From an uncultured Clostridia bacterium (lineage in GTDB: Bacteria > Bacillota > Clostridia > Oscillospirales > Butyricicoccaceae): DNA of 47,663 bases. A model generated the notes under the pieces. It saw nothing but the letters and a program-made list of their open reading frames with translations. It was not told the DNA's origin and ran no database searches. The stretch is taken from positions 1-47,663 of the forward strand of contig CALWJQ010000021.1 of the NCBI GenBank assembly GCA_944381055.1, read 5' to 3'. Of the stretch, positions 26,422-35,536 are shown in pieces. How positions within the stretch are numbered: position 1 is the first letter of the stretch; every line of letters begins with the position of its first letter. The translations under genes and the position numbers were made by a program.

Positions 26422-28191
26422 ATGAACAACCTGCAATACGACTCCGGCGAAAGAAACCATTATTTCTACGGAAAACTGATGACGGTCCGCGACTTTGAAA
26501 ACGAACAGACCTATATGAATGACAAGCGCCGCCTGGGCAACCGGCTTTTGCACGGCGCGGGCATTGTCGCAGGACTGGGGGTTCTGCTGGCGGACAACCA
26601 GACGTTTTCGCTCGAACCCGGCATGGCGCTCGATTACCTCGGGCGCGAGATCGTGGTGCGCGAACCCTGCGTCAAGCAGATCAGCGTGCTGCGCGGGTTT
26701 GATGAGATTCAGGGAAGCTGCGACGTGTACCTGGGAATCGCCTATCAGGAAGAGCTGTGCGAAGGGACGTTTTCGGTGACCGGTTCGGGCGGCGACAGCG
26801 GTGTCGGGCGTGAATATAACCGCGTGCGGGAAGGGTACGAGCTCTTCCTGACAACGCGCGAGCCCAATCCCGCGGCGCTGGGCGTCAACAGCGTGCTGTA
26901 CGACCTGTGTCGGATTTACGATGAAAACGGCGTCACGATCACGCTGCAAATCCCGCGGTTTGCCGCCGCGGACGGGGATTTTGCGGTGCGCGTGCTCTTT
27001 GAAAAGCGCGACGTTTCCGCCCCGGTGCATTTTTCCTTTGCCGTTGAAAGCGACCTGTTCCGCGGCCCGAACGGCGAAAAGCGTCTTCAGATCGCGTACG
27101 ATGAAACCGAGGTGACGACGCACAAGCGGCTGGAGCTGGACTATACCATGACCTGCGGCCCGGTGCAGGACGACTACACGGACATCCGCATCCCGGCCGA
27201 AAGCTTTTCGCTGTCGCTGGGCAGCCGCGAGGCCGGACGGCCGGAAAAAGACGTCGCCCGTCCGGTGCGCGTGACGCCGCGCCCGCTGCGTGAAGTCGTC
27301 ACCGAGGCTTTTTATGACCTGCATTTCGACGATTTGATGACCGCGCGCGAAGGGCAGGCTATTTATCTGGCCAAGCTGCACGTCATTGCCAGCCAGTCGA
27401 CGGTTTTTATCGAAAAAATCACCCGCAACCCCTTTGGGCAGTACCTGCCCAACACACAGCTTCTGGGGCTGCTGCTGGATCTGGACAAGGCGCCCGGCCT
27501 GCAGGCAGAAACGCCGGCCGGGGCGGCGGAAGGTTCGGCCGATCTTCCCGCCGCCCCTGAAGCGGGCAGCCCGGTTCTGACGGGCGCCGAGGTCGTCAAC
27601 CTGGGCGTCAGCCCTAAAGTGGGGCGCGCGTATTTTTCCCATGAGTTTATCCACGGCCTGGGGGCGGGCAATGTCTGCGTTGTGGTCGCGGCGGAAAATA
27701 CGGCCCGCCAGGGCGACCCGGATACGCTGATTTTCGGCAGCGGCGGCGTCTTTAGTGCGGAAGAGTTTTCACTGGCTGCGCCTGCCTGTCAGACGGCCGC
27801 CATGCTCAACGCCCGGAAGGGGACGCTTCAGCTGGGCGTCAAGCTGCTGGAAAAGACCAGCCAGCAGACGATTCGCCTGCGCTGGTGGGCGTGGAAGCCG
27901 TCGGGCGAGCCGACAGGGCGCGGCCAGGAAGTCGCGCCGGACATCCGCGTTATCATTACCCCCAATACATCCAACCTTGAGCCGATGCAGCAGCTGCGCT
28001 TTACCGCCGTCGTCGAGGGCTGCGCCAGCCAGGAAGTCAACTGGAGCGTAGCGGAGAAAAACGGCGGCAGCATCGACCGCAACGGCCTGTATACCGCGCC
28101 GCCGATGGAAGGCGTGTTCGAAGTGCAGGCGCAGAGCGTCAAGTACGGCAACTGCCGCGCGAGCGCTTTTGTCGTCGTCAGCAAAGCCTGA
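26422..28191 (+). CDS. eCIS surface protein with Ig-like C-terminus, fibre candidate
   Basis: A 589-residue protein starting at ATG 26422 after GGAGGG. The N-terminal signature (GERNHYFYGKLMTVRDFENE, then NRLLHGAGIVAGLGV) recurs in proteins encoded next to baseplate genes of eCIS loci; I know it as a context marker rather than by function. The middle is beta-rich. The last 100 residues, from about 495, look like a bacterial Ig-like (BIG2) domain: VIITPNTSNLEPMQQLRFTA, NWSVAEKNGGSIDRNGLYTA, then a closing strand. Such domains commonly bind surfaces, so a receptor-binding or fibre-platform role is plausible. No classical tail fibre gene is seen elsewhere in the locus. Confidence 0.7.
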   Translation: MNNLQYDSGERNHYFYGKLMTVRDFENEQTYMNDKRRLGNRLLHGAGIVAGLGVLLADNQTFSLEPGMALDYLGREIVVREPCVKQISVLRGFDEIQGSCDVYLGIAYQEELCEGTFSVTGSGGDSGVGREYNRVREGYELFLTTREPNPAALGVNSVLYDLCRIYDENGVTITLQIPRFAAADGDFAVRVLFEKRDVSAPVHFSFAVESDLFRGPNGEKRLQIAYDETEVTTHKRLELDYTMTCGPVQDDYTDIRIPAESFSLSLGSREAGRPEKDVARPVRVTPRPLREVVTEAFYDLHFDDLMTAREGQAIYLAKLHVIASQSTVFIEKITRNPFGQYLPNTQLLGLLLDLDKAPGLQAETPAGAAEGSADLPAAPEAGSPVLTGAEVVNLGVSPKVGRAYFSHEFIHGLGAGNVCVVVAAENTARQGDPDTLIFGSGGVFSAEEFSLAAPACQTAAMLNARKGTLQLGVKLLEKTSQQTIRLRWWAWKPSGEPTGRGQEVAPDIRVIITPNTSNLEPMQQLRFTAVVEGCASQEVNWSVAEKNGGSIDRNGLYTAPPMEGVFEVQAQSVKYGNCRASAFVVVSKA

Positions 28192-28227
28192 ATAAAAAAT
28201 CCCCGTCCCGGGGAACCGGGACGGGGG
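28192..28227 (-). terminator. Intrinsic terminator for the pseudokinase-LysM gene
   Basis: A perfect 11-base-pair stem (28201-28211 with 28216-28226) has a GGAA loop. The minus-strand side is followed by ATTTTTTATT, so it terminates leftward transcription from the pseudokinase gene. It lies immediately after the stop of the convergent plus-strand gene; read in that direction it has no T-run, though it may work weakly. Confidence 0.85.
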
Positions 28228-28238
28228 AAAAGAAAAGC

Positions 28239-29369
28239 TCATTCGATATAGGCGGCCAACTGGTCGCGCAGCGGAAGGCGGATCACCGATCCCGCTTCCA
28301 GGGGCTGGTCTTCGCCTATCCCGTTGAAGGACGCGACCGGCGCGGCATAGGCCGCGGCCCCGTATTTTTCGGTACAAATCGAATTCAGCGAGTCCCCTGA
28401 CTGGACGACGTAGTCTTCAGACGTCAGTTCAGATGTCGGAACGGGCAGCTGTGAAAAGGCGGGTTCGCCGGTGTCGGGAAGCGGCTGGCTGGGATCGTTC
28501 AGCTGCAAATCGCTGTCCGACTCGTCCTGAGAGGCGACGTAAGTGACGTTGCCGATGTCGCTGATGGCGGCGACGGGCAGCGTGTCGGAACGGGTCAGCT
28601 CGGTGACCAGATAGATAACGAGCATACAGGCCATGGCGACTAGGCCGAGCCAGGACATTTGCAGAAGACGGGCTTTCTTGCGCTGGACAAACGCCCTGGC
28701 ACGGTTTAAAAACTCGGCCTGTGACAGCGTGTCCAAAGCCTTTTCAAGGTCGCTGATCAGGGCGGGGAGCGACGGGTACAACCCGGCGCGGCATTTTTTG
28801 CAAATATCGTCCAGGGCCTGATGGCGCCCGCTGTGCAGTTCGCGCGCCAGCATGAAGCGGATCAGCGCGGCGGCTTCGGCCCACAGGTCGCACGGCCCGG
28901 TTACAAAGTCGGACCGGAGCTGATAAAACAGACGGATTTCCCCGTCGTCATCCATCAGGATATTGTCGGGCTGCAGGGCGCTGCACACGACGGGAAGCGG
29001 CATACGCAGCGTCTCGGTGTAGACGTGGAAGAGCGCGGCGATCAAAACGCTCAGACGCCGCCGGGCCGGGCCGGGACAGCTGCCGTACAGGCTGGCCAGG
29101 CTGGGGGCCTGGTGATAGCGGAAAACAGCGTAAAAGTCGCGGTCAGCGCTGTACAGCTCGACAAACTCCGATCGTTCAGGCCGGTGAGCGGAATAAAAAT
29201 ACAGGTCGCGGAAAAAAACGCGCGTTTCAGGGGCGTGCGGGATACGGTTGAGCAGCAAAAGCTCGTCCGAATCCGGTTTGCGCGCGGCGTATACCGAAAG
29301 TTCCGGTGTTTCGGCCAGCGTGCCGAGAAGCTCATAAGGAATCCGTGCGGCGGCGCCTGTCGTCATCAT
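28239..29369 (-). CDS. Membrane pseudokinase with extracytoplasmic LysM domain
   Basis: A 376-residue single-pass membrane protein on the opposite strand to its eCIS neighbours. ATG 29369 follows GGGAGGGA; longer in-frame readings have no ribosome site and cross the promoter. Residues 15-225 resemble a Ser/Thr kinase: SALQPDNILMDDDGEIRLFY (130-149) matches the catalytic loop HRDLKPENIL-DDDG through the DFG region. The HRD aspartate is replaced (CSA) and DFG reads FYQ, so phosphotransfer is unlikely. A transmembrane helix spans about 239-257. After a Ser/Pro-rich linker comes a LysM domain (DYVVQSGDSLNSICTEKYG, 319-337, to 366), which would bind peptidoglycan or the baseplate. The topology suggests a wall-anchored receptor or docking protein for the eCIS. 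Confidence 0.8.
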   Translation of the reverse strand: MMTTGAAARIPYELLGTLAETPELSVYAARKPDSDELLLLNRIPHAPETRVFFRDLYFYSAHRPERSEFVELYSADRDFYAVFRYHQAPSLASLYGSCPGPARRRLSVLIAALFHVYTETLRMPLPVVCSALQPDNILMDDDGEIRLFYQLRSDFVTGPCDLWAEAAALIRFMLARELHSGRHQALDDICKKCRAGLYPSLPALISDLEKALDTLSQAEFLNRARAFVQRKKARLLQMSWLGLVAMACMLVIYLVTELTRSDTLPVAAISDIGNVTYVASQDESDSDLQLNDPSQPLPDTGEPAFSQLPVPTSELTSEDYVVQSGDSLNSICTEKYGAAAYAAPVASFNGIGEDQPLEAGSVIRLPLRDQLAAYIE

Positions 29370-29439
29370 GTTCCCTCCCAAACGGTATTTGAACTTAAAA
29401 CTTTTCAGACAAAAGACAGCAATGTGGGTCTTTGACTCA

Positions 29440-29468
29440 ATTATATATGCAAAGAAAACACTTGTAAA
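29440..29468 (-). promoter_or_regulatory. Promoter of the pseudokinase-LysM gene
   Basis: On the minus strand, TTTACA (plus 29463-29468) and a consensus TATAAT (29440-29445) are separated by 17 bases. The start site would fall near 29433, leaving a leader of about 64 bases. No equally good promoter is seen for the divergent plus-strand gene starting at 29522. Confidence 0.72.
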
Positions 29469-29521
29469 GTGCCAAATCACATCCTCGGTCACAGGACGTC
29501 CGGGTAGTTGGAGGACTGGAT

Positions 29522-32212
29522 ATGAAGTGGATCAGAGTCATCGTTATCATACTGTTGAGCGCGCTGGCGGCGGCGTTTTTTGCGGCCGGGATCCGAACGG
29601 TCGAGCTGCAGAGCGCGGATCGGTTTACGATAGACCCGAACGGCGACCTGTACCTGCTTTCGTCGGCCGGCGTTTTGCAAAAAGTGTCGCCGGACGGAAA
29701 GCTGGAATGGTCGCAGACCCTGCCGTCTGAAAGCGAGGACGGGAACAGCCTGCGGTACGGCCAGATGATTTCTGACCGCAGCGGGAGCGTTTTTATTGTG
29801 TCGCAGGAATACGAGCGCCGGGTCAATGCGGCGGGCGAAAGCGAAGACGTCATTCTGATCGAACGCATCGAAACGTACAACGGGGACGGAGTGCGGCAGG
29901 ATCCGGTGCTGGCCGTTGACAAAACCACGCTGTCAGAGTACAGCACGGAAAGCTATTTCTTGAAAATCCAGACCTTTGGCGACTCGCTTCTGGCGGTCTG
30001 CCGCAATGAGGGCCAGTATGAGATCCTTCGCGCAGAACCCTATGCCGACGCCGCGCCGGCGGTCTTGTCCACGCTGCGCCCCGGCATTGCGGACGGAGAA
30101 TTGCAGGATTGCGCGGCGCTGTCTGACGGAACATTGGTGTACAGTACAAAAAGCGGGGCGTTAAACGCCCTGTCGCCCGACGGCGAAGAGCGCAGCCTGC
30201 AGCCGCTGATCGGCGCGGGAAGCCTGCCGGGCCGTCTGTCGGCCGATGAGACCGACTGTGTTTATATGACTGAACTGCAAAGCGGCGCCTTTTACCGCGT
30301 CGACGTCGCCGGCGGCACCCTGACGCGGCTTTTCAGCGCAGCGACGGTTATCGACCCGGAAAGCGGTTTGACTTTTTCACAGGTGCGCGGCGCCGTGACG
30401 GCCGGGGACGGCGGCGTATGCGCCGCGTCATTGGATACGCAGAACCCGTTCTGGGTGCGGTTTGACACCGAAGGCGGCAGCGTCACGGTGTCGGGCGCGG
30501 CCCGCGGATGGAATCTGCTGAACGTGGCCGGGACGGCCGGCGTTTTTGCCGGGACAGCCCTGCTGCTGGCCCTGGTTTCCTGGCTGTTGACGCTGCTGGG
30601 AAGGCGATCCATGCTGACGGGGCGCATCATCCTCAACTTTGTCCCGGTGATGCTGCTGGTGCTCGCCGCGGCCGGCGCAGCTGCGCTGCATCTGGGGGTG
30701 TCCATGCAGAACGAGCGGCAGAACGACAGGCTTGCCGCGGCGGCCCGCACGGCGGCCGGCCTGCTGGACGGAGGGGCGCTGCGCAGCGCAGCCCTGCAAA
30801 CCGGCGGGACGGAAGAGAGCCGCCAGGCGCTCGATGCGCAGCTGAACGCCGCTGCCAAAGCGGCGGAAAAGGTTTCGCAGGTCGAAGATGTCGGGCTGGT
30901 ACTGTATGTGCTCCGCGGTGAAGAGTATCTGTGTGCAGGTGCGACCAACGCGCGGGACGCCTTTTACAGCGCCGCCTTTATGACCCCGCTGGAACGCGAA
31001 CTGCCGGCCGGCACGGTTCAGGCCATTACGGCCTGCGCGCAGGACGGGGGAAGTGTGACGTTTTATCACAACGGGCTGCGCTGCACGGGGTATTTTGAAC
31101 CCGTCCTGGCGGCGGACGGAACGCTTGCCGGGCTGGTCGAGGCGCGAAGCGCTGCCGCTTTGACGCTTTCGAGCGGACACACAGTGGCCTTCGTCGTCTG
31201 TGTGACGGCCGGGGCCGTCGCCGCCGTGCTTTTCCTGTGGCTGTGCGTTGTCCTGACGCACGCCTTCCGGCCGCTTCAGGAGCTGGGACGGTGCATCGCG
31301 GAGATCGGGGCCGGAAACTGGAGCGTCAAGGCAAAAATTACGTCGCACGACGAGCTGGCGCAGATTGGATCGAGCTTTAACCAGATGACCGAACGGCTCA
31401 ACCAGTACATTTCGAACATGGTTCTGCTGAATAACGAATACATCAAATTCACGCCGCGCGAGCTTTTCCAGCTTATGGGAAAGACCAAAGTGACCGACGT
31501 GCACCTGTACGATAAAAGCGTGCGGGATATCAGTATGCTGTACGTCGACTTCCGCACCGGGGGCGGAAAGCTTCGCAGCGAAAATTATTTTGACTTGATC
31601 AACGAACAGTTTGACCGGATTTTTGATCTGGTGGACAAAAACCGCGGGATTATTGAACGGTTTGACGGTTCGGGCATGATCGCCCTGTTCCCGTGGCAGG
31701 TCAAGGACGCGCTGAACACGGCCATCGCGCTGAAAGGGCTGATGACGCGCGGGCAGAGCGCGGTCGATGTCAAAATGCTGATTTCAGCGGACGAAACGCT
31801 GGTCGGCGTGGCCGGGAACCAGAAGCGGCAGACCGTTACCGCCATTTCGGAAACGCTGATGGATATTTACGAGCTCAACAGCCTGATGGACGAGCTGGGG
31901 ACGCGGTATGTCGTCACCCGGAACGCCGTCGAGCGGGTTGACAAAGACTATTATTTCAACTGCCGCGAAATCGGCAGCGGCCTGTCGGGGCGCGAAACAC
32001 TGTACGAGTTCCTCGACGGCATGGATCCCTATGAAAAAAAGCTGCACCTGGTGACGCGGGAAGGGTTCGAAAAGGGCGTCCACGCTTTTCAGGCAGGCCG
32101 GTATGCAGAGGCGCGCAGACATTTTGTCGACGTTTTGCAGACCAACGAGGGCGATCGGGTGGCAAAGTATTATCTGCTGCTTTGCGATCGTTATTGCCGC
32201 AGTGAGGGCTGA
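29522..32212 (+). CDS. Multi-pass sensor with HAMP and degenerate cyclase domain
   Basis: An 896-residue membrane protein starting at ATG 29522 after TTGGAGGA. Domain order: signal anchor (5-23), propeller-like extracytoplasmic part (25-330; repeats such as IDPNGDLYLLSSAGVLQKVS), two helices (about 335-360 and 367-393), a second outer sensor region (about 395-550), a helix (554-580), HAMP (580-635; ITSHDELAQIGSSFNQMTE) and a class III cyclase-homology domain (about 655-850). In the last, MLYVDFRTGG and RFDGSGMIALFP keep both metal-binding Asp positions, but the Asn-x3-Arg transition-state motif is replaced around AISETLMDIYEL. Nucleotide synthesis is therefore doubtful. The C-terminus (about 840-890) is TPR-like. 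Probably an envelope signal receiver for the eCIS. Confidence 0.82.
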   Translation: MKWIRVIVIILLSALAAAFFAAGIRTVELQSADRFTIDPNGDLYLLSSAGVLQKVSPDGKLEWSQTLPSESEDGNSLRYGQMISDRSGSVFIVSQEYERRVNAAGESEDVILIERIETYNGDGVRQDPVLAVDKTTLSEYSTESYFLKIQTFGDSLLAVCRNEGQYEILRAEPYADAAPAVLSTLRPGIADGELQDCAALSDGTLVYSTKSGALNALSPDGEERSLQPLIGAGSLPGRLSADETDCVYMTELQSGAFYRVDVAGGTLTRLFSAATVIDPESGLTFSQVRGAVTAGDGGVCAASLDTQNPFWVRFDTEGGSVTVSGAARGWNLLNVAGTAGVFAGTALLLALVSWLLTLLGRRSMLTGRIILNFVPVMLLVLAAAGAAALHLGVSMQNERQNDRLAAAARTAAGLLDGGALRSAALQTGGTEESRQALDAQLNAAAKAAEKVSQVEDVGLVLYVLRGEEYLCAGATNARDAFYSAAFMTPLERELPAGTVQAITACAQDGGSVTFYHNGLRCTGYFEPVLAADGTLAGLVEARSAAALTLSSGHTVAFVVCVTAGAVAAVLFLWLCVVLTHAFRPLQELGRCIAEIGAGNWSVKAKITSHDELAQIGSSFNQMTERLNQYISNMVLLNNEYIKFTPRELFQLMGKTKVTDVHLYDKSVRDISMLYVDFRTGGGKLRSENYFDLINEQFDRIFDLVDKNRGIIERFDGSGMIALFPWQVKDALNTAIALKGLMTRGQSAVDVKMLISADETLVGVAGNQKRQTVTAISETLMDIYELNSLMDELGTRYVVTRNAVERVDKDYYFNCREIGSGLSGRETLYEFLDGMDPYEKKLHLVTREGFEKGVHAFQAGRYAEARRHFVDVLQTNEGDRVAKYYLLLCDRYCRSEG

Positions 32213-32241
32213 GGTCGGCGCAAGCCGGGAGGGAACAGCGA

Positions 32242-33654
32242 ATGATTTTTGATCTCTTTGGCCAGATATCCAAAATCGTTGGCCGGCAAATAGCCAACAT
32301 CACAAAAAATATCACGCGCGTTGTCAAAATGGCCGCCAAACCCATGGTGCACCTGAACCAGTATGTCCGTGCGCAGGTCAAGTCCATGACGCGCCGCCCC
32401 ACCAGCCTGAAAGATTATGTCCATGTCTTTGGCGTTTACATTTCCAAGCGCTTTCTGGGGCTGAGCGTCATCGCCGTCGTCATTGTCGTCACGGTCTTTT
32501 CCACCGTGGTATACCCGTGGCTGGAAGGACGGCTGTGGACGCCGACCATTTTGCTCAACAGCCAGAAAATGGCGTCATACACCGGGCCGGCGCGCATCGA
32601 AAACGAGACGGGGGTCGTCATCTACTACGGCGATGTCGCCGGCGGGCAGCTGACCGGTTCGGGCACTCAGTACGACACCGAAGGCAATCTTGTCTATACC
32701 GGCGAGTTTCTCAACGCCCGTTACAACGGGTACGGGTCCTTGTATGAAAACGGCGTCTTGATTTACGAGGGCGAGTTTTCTGATAACCTGTACCACGGCG
32801 AAGGCACGCTGTATGACGAAAGCGGCGCCATGATCTATCAGGGCGGGTTTTTGCAGGGCGTGCGCAGCGGGACGGGCATGGAGTACCGGGCGGACACGCA
32901 TACGCTGAGCTATTACGGCAGTTTTGTCAACGACATTCGCGAAGGCAGCGGCGTCGCTTATGAAGAAGACGGTTCCACCGTGCAGTACCGCGGCGATTTT
33001 GTGGCGGGGCTGTACGAGGGCAGCGGGAGCTATTACCAAAATGGTTCGCTGATTTACCAGGGGCAGTTTTCACAGGGGCTGTTCGAAGGCGTCGGCACGC
33101 TGTACGACGGACAGGGCAATATGGTGTACCAGGGCGATTTTTCCGGCGGAACGCGCCAGGGCGCGGGGACGGAATATGACGCCATCGGTTCGGCGCTGTT
33201 TACAGGGACGTTTTTGGACGGCAACGTCAACTACATCGGGTATCTCGGCGCGGCCCCTGAAGACATTGCCGCGGCGTTCGGAAGCCCCGGGTATACAACG
33301 ACGGCCGGCGGCTGCCGCATCCTGGCCTATCTCAACCTGGGTACCGCCTTCCTCTGCGCGGACAACGGCGAAGGGATGTATACCTGCGATCGCGTGCTCA
33401 TCGACATTGACCAGTCGTTTTTGGAAATCGGGCGCGACAGCACCCTGGAAGAGCTGGAAGAGCTGCTGGGAAAACGCTTTACCACGCTCGATCTCGACCT
33501 GACGGCCGAACGCTCGGCGGCGTTTGAACAGCTGTCGATTGATGTGCCGGCTGTCGGGAGAGTCGACAAGTACCTGATGAGCATCTATTATATCAAAGTC
33601 TATTACGATACGGCGGGCACCCGCCTGGCGGCCGTTGAGTGCGGCAGCTACTGA
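32242..33654 (+). CDS. Membrane-anchored MORN-repeat protein
   Basis: A 470-residue protein starting at ATG 32242 after GGGAGGG. A basic amphipathic N-terminus (1-65) precedes a transmembrane helix at about 71-91. About nine MORN-like repeats fill residues 120-330, with the pattern YxGEF-NGYGSLYENG (for example YEGEFSDNLYHGEGTLYDES). The C-terminal 130 residues are a separate alpha/beta domain (LEIGRDSTLEELEELLGKRF). MORN repeats form elongated beta-meander rods that bind membranes or proteins. The gene lies between the sensor and a secreted protein in the embedded module, 29 bases after the sensor stop. The repeats are expected outside the membrane, though the basic N-terminus fits the cytoplasm. 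A scaffold role is inferred. Confidence 0.85.
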   Translation: MIFDLFGQISKIVGRQIANITKNITRVVKMAAKPMVHLNQYVRAQVKSMTRRPTSLKDYVHVFGVYISKRFLGLSVIAVVIVVTVFSTVVYPWLEGRLWTPTILLNSQKMASYTGPARIENETGVVIYYGDVAGGQLTGSGTQYDTEGNLVYTGEFLNARYNGYGSLYENGVLIYEGEFSDNLYHGEGTLYDESGAMIYQGGFLQGVRSGTGMEYRADTHTLSYYGSFVNDIREGSGVAYEEDGSTVQYRGDFVAGLYEGSGSYYQNGSLIYQGQFSQGLFEGVGTLYDGQGNMVYQGDFSGGTRQGAGTEYDAIGSALFTGTFLDGNVNYIGYLGAAPEDIAAAFGSPGYTTTAGGCRILAYLNLGTAFLCADNGEGMYTCDRVLIDIDQSFLEIGRDSTLEELEELLGKRFTTLDLDLTAERSAAFEQLSIDVPAVGRVDKYLMSIYYIKVYYDTAGTRLAAVECGSY

Positions 33655-33668
33655 AAGGAGGGAACGGT

Positions 33669-34937
33669 ATGTGCAAAGCGGTAAAAAGGGGTCTGACGCT
33701 GTTGCTGGCAGCTCTGCTTGCGGTATGTGCGCTGTTTCCGTCCGTAGCGCTGGAAGGGGAGTCTGCGGGCTTGGAAAATGAGCCGCCTGAAGCGGCCAGT
33801 GAAGGCGCTGGGACGGAAGAACCGTCTGAAAACCCGGGAGAAGTCGATCCCGCAGAAGGCGATACCCCGGACGAAAGTAGGGAGCCGGAAGAAACCGAAG
33901 ATCCGGCTGAAGAACCGTCCGAAGAGGAAAGACCGGCTGAAAATGTAGAACCCGCCGCAGAAGAGCCTGCCGAGCCGGAAAAGACGTTGGAAGAGCTGCG
34001 CGACGAGCTGCTGGCCATTCTGGGCGAAGGTGAAGAAGCCGAAACCATCCGTGCCGAAGCGGATCGGCTGATCGCGCTGGGCGACCCGAACGGTACGCTG
34101 CGCAGCTATCTTGAAGGTGCGATCCGCCTGCGTCAGATGCAGTACGAAATGCAGCAGCTTCAGGCTGAACTGGAACAGCTTGCGCTGTCAGACGAAAGCC
34201 TGGCGGCTATGGACCAAGCGGCAGCCGCGATGGAAAACGCCGACGAAACGCTGGAGCGCATCCGCAGCGAGGTCAGCGAGGCGGCGGCCCGGCTGATGGA
34301 AAACGCCGGCTATGACGGAACCGGAGATCTGGCCGCGATGGCGGCGTCGGCGCTGAATTATGCCGACGGAACGGAGACGGGCCGGCAGCTGGCGGCCATC
34401 ATACTGCTCGACAGTTTGAGCGGAAGCGGGCTGCTGAGCGAAGCGGGCACGGTGACGGCGGCGGACGAGATCCGCGCTGCGCTCGGCCGCCTGACGGCGC
34501 TGACGCCAGGCATGACAGAATCGGAACGCGTCCGGCTGGAACGGGCGTCGCAGGCTATTGCCGGCGTGTCCAACCTGGCCGAGCCGATGTCGCCCGGCTG
34601 GCTGGTCAGCGCGGACAGAAGGCTGACGCTGACCGAGCCAGTCTTTACCTATAACGGCGCCATTATGCTGTCCATCGGGGACGCGGCCGCGTTTGCGGGC
34701 GGCCGGGTTGTGGATATGGAAGATAACGACGCTGTGGTCATTCAGGGGTCCGGTATTGTGCTCGAGATGATCAAGGGGTCGAGCGACGCTTACCTTAATG
34801 ATAAGCTGAAAAAAATGCCCGCGCCGGCGCTTGTGTTTGACGGGGTGTGCTATGTGCCGCTGGACACCGTACTGGAAAGCTGCGGGCTGGCGCGCATGAC
34901 GATTGACAACATCCAGCTGATTTACCCGGTGAAATAG
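33669..34937 (+). CDS. Secreted acidic protein with copper-amine-oxidase-N-like end
   Basis: A 422-residue exported protein. ATG 33669 follows GAAAGGAGGG; codons further upstream overlap the MORN gene. Residues 1-31 are a signal peptide (basic start, then LTLLLAALLAVCALF). Residues 35-120 are a Glu/Pro/Ser-rich linker with repeated EEP-type motifs, a likely wall-spanning or disordered stalk. Residues 110-300 are mostly helical with coiled-coil character (RQMQYEMQQLQAELEQLALS). The last 105 residues (RRLTLTEPVFTYNGAIMLS, then YVPLDTVLESCGL) match the copper amine oxidase N-terminal-like domain common in secreted clostridial proteins. No enzyme motif is visible. It closes the envelope module, 15 bases before the eCIS cap gene. 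Confidence 0.75.
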   Translation: MCKAVKRGLTLLLAALLAVCALFPSVALEGESAGLENEPPEAASEGAGTEEPSENPGEVDPAEGDTPDESREPEETEDPAEEPSEEERPAENVEPAAEEPAEPEKTLEELRDELLAILGEGEEAETIRAEADRLIALGDPNGTLRSYLEGAIRLRQMQYEMQQLQAELEQLALSDESLAAMDQAAAAMENADETLERIRSEVSEAAARLMENAGYDGTGDLAAMAASALNYADGTETGRQLAAIILLDSLSGSGLLSEAGTVTAADEIRAALGRLTALTPGMTESERVRLERASQAIAGVSNLAEPMSPGWLVSADRRLTLTEPVFTYNGAIMLSIGDAAAFAGGRVVDMEDNDAVVIQGSGIVLEMIKGSSDAYLNDKLKKMPAPALVFDGVCYVPLDTVLESCGLARMTIDNIQLIYPVK

Positions 34938-34952
34938 AGGAAAGGAGAGCGC

Positions 34953-35534
34953 ATGGCACAGTATTCTGTCATTTCGGACGTCTGTAAAACCATTGTCGAC
35001 CTGCTGCAGGCCGAAATGGTTCCGGAACCGATCGCGCAGGCGGAGCAGATCGGCGTCTGCGATCCGCATGAGCGGGGCAGCTGCGTCGTCGGTGTCCACA
35101 TTTACGATATTTCTGAAGCGGGCGAAAGCCGCCAGACGCAGCCTGTCGTCCAGCCGGACGGATCGCTCCGCAACCCCGGGACGGCTCTGTACCTGTCCAT
35201 GATGGTCTCGGTGGCGAGCAAGGCGGAAAAAGAAACGCGCGCTTTGGACGAACAGATGATCATGGGCCGCGTGATTCAGGTGCTGGGCGACAACAAGCGC
35301 CTGCCGGAAAAGTATATGCCGCCCTCGCTGCGCGCCGCGGGCGAAACCATTCTGGTCAGCGGTGTGCCCATGGAACTTGAAGAAAAAACCAAAATCTGGA
35401 CCATGTTTTCCGAGTCGTACAAGCTGAGCATGTTTTATAAAGTCGGGCCGGTGGTGCTCGATTCGGCCGTGGTCAGCCGTCCGGCCGAGCGGGTCAGGGA
35501 GATCCGCCTGGGCGCCGAACAGAAGGAGCGTTGA
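34953..35534 (+). CDS. DUF4255 tail terminator / cap protein (Afp16-like)
   Basis: A 193-residue protein of the DUF4255 (Pvc16/Afp16 N-terminal) family, whose hexamer caps the tube and sheath at the end away from the baseplate. Family features visible are the N-terminal helix (YSVISDVCKTIVDLLQAEM), the strand VVGVHIYDI, the segment ALYLSMMVSVASKAEKETRA, and the final helices with WTMFSESYKLSMFYKVGPVV. It starts at ATG 34953 after GAAAGGAGA. It opens the second eCIS gene block and overlaps the ribosome site of the following gene. Confidence 0.92.
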   Translation: MAQYSVISDVCKTIVDLLQAEMVPEPIAQAEQIGVCDPHERGSCVVGVHIYDISEAGESRQTQPVVQPDGSLRNPGTALYLSMMVSVASKAEKETRALDEQMIMGRVIQVLGDNKRLPEKYMPPSLRAAGETILVSGVPMELEEKTKIWTMFSESYKLSMFYKVGPVVLDSAVVSRPAERVREIRLGAEQKER

Positions 35535-35536
35535 AA

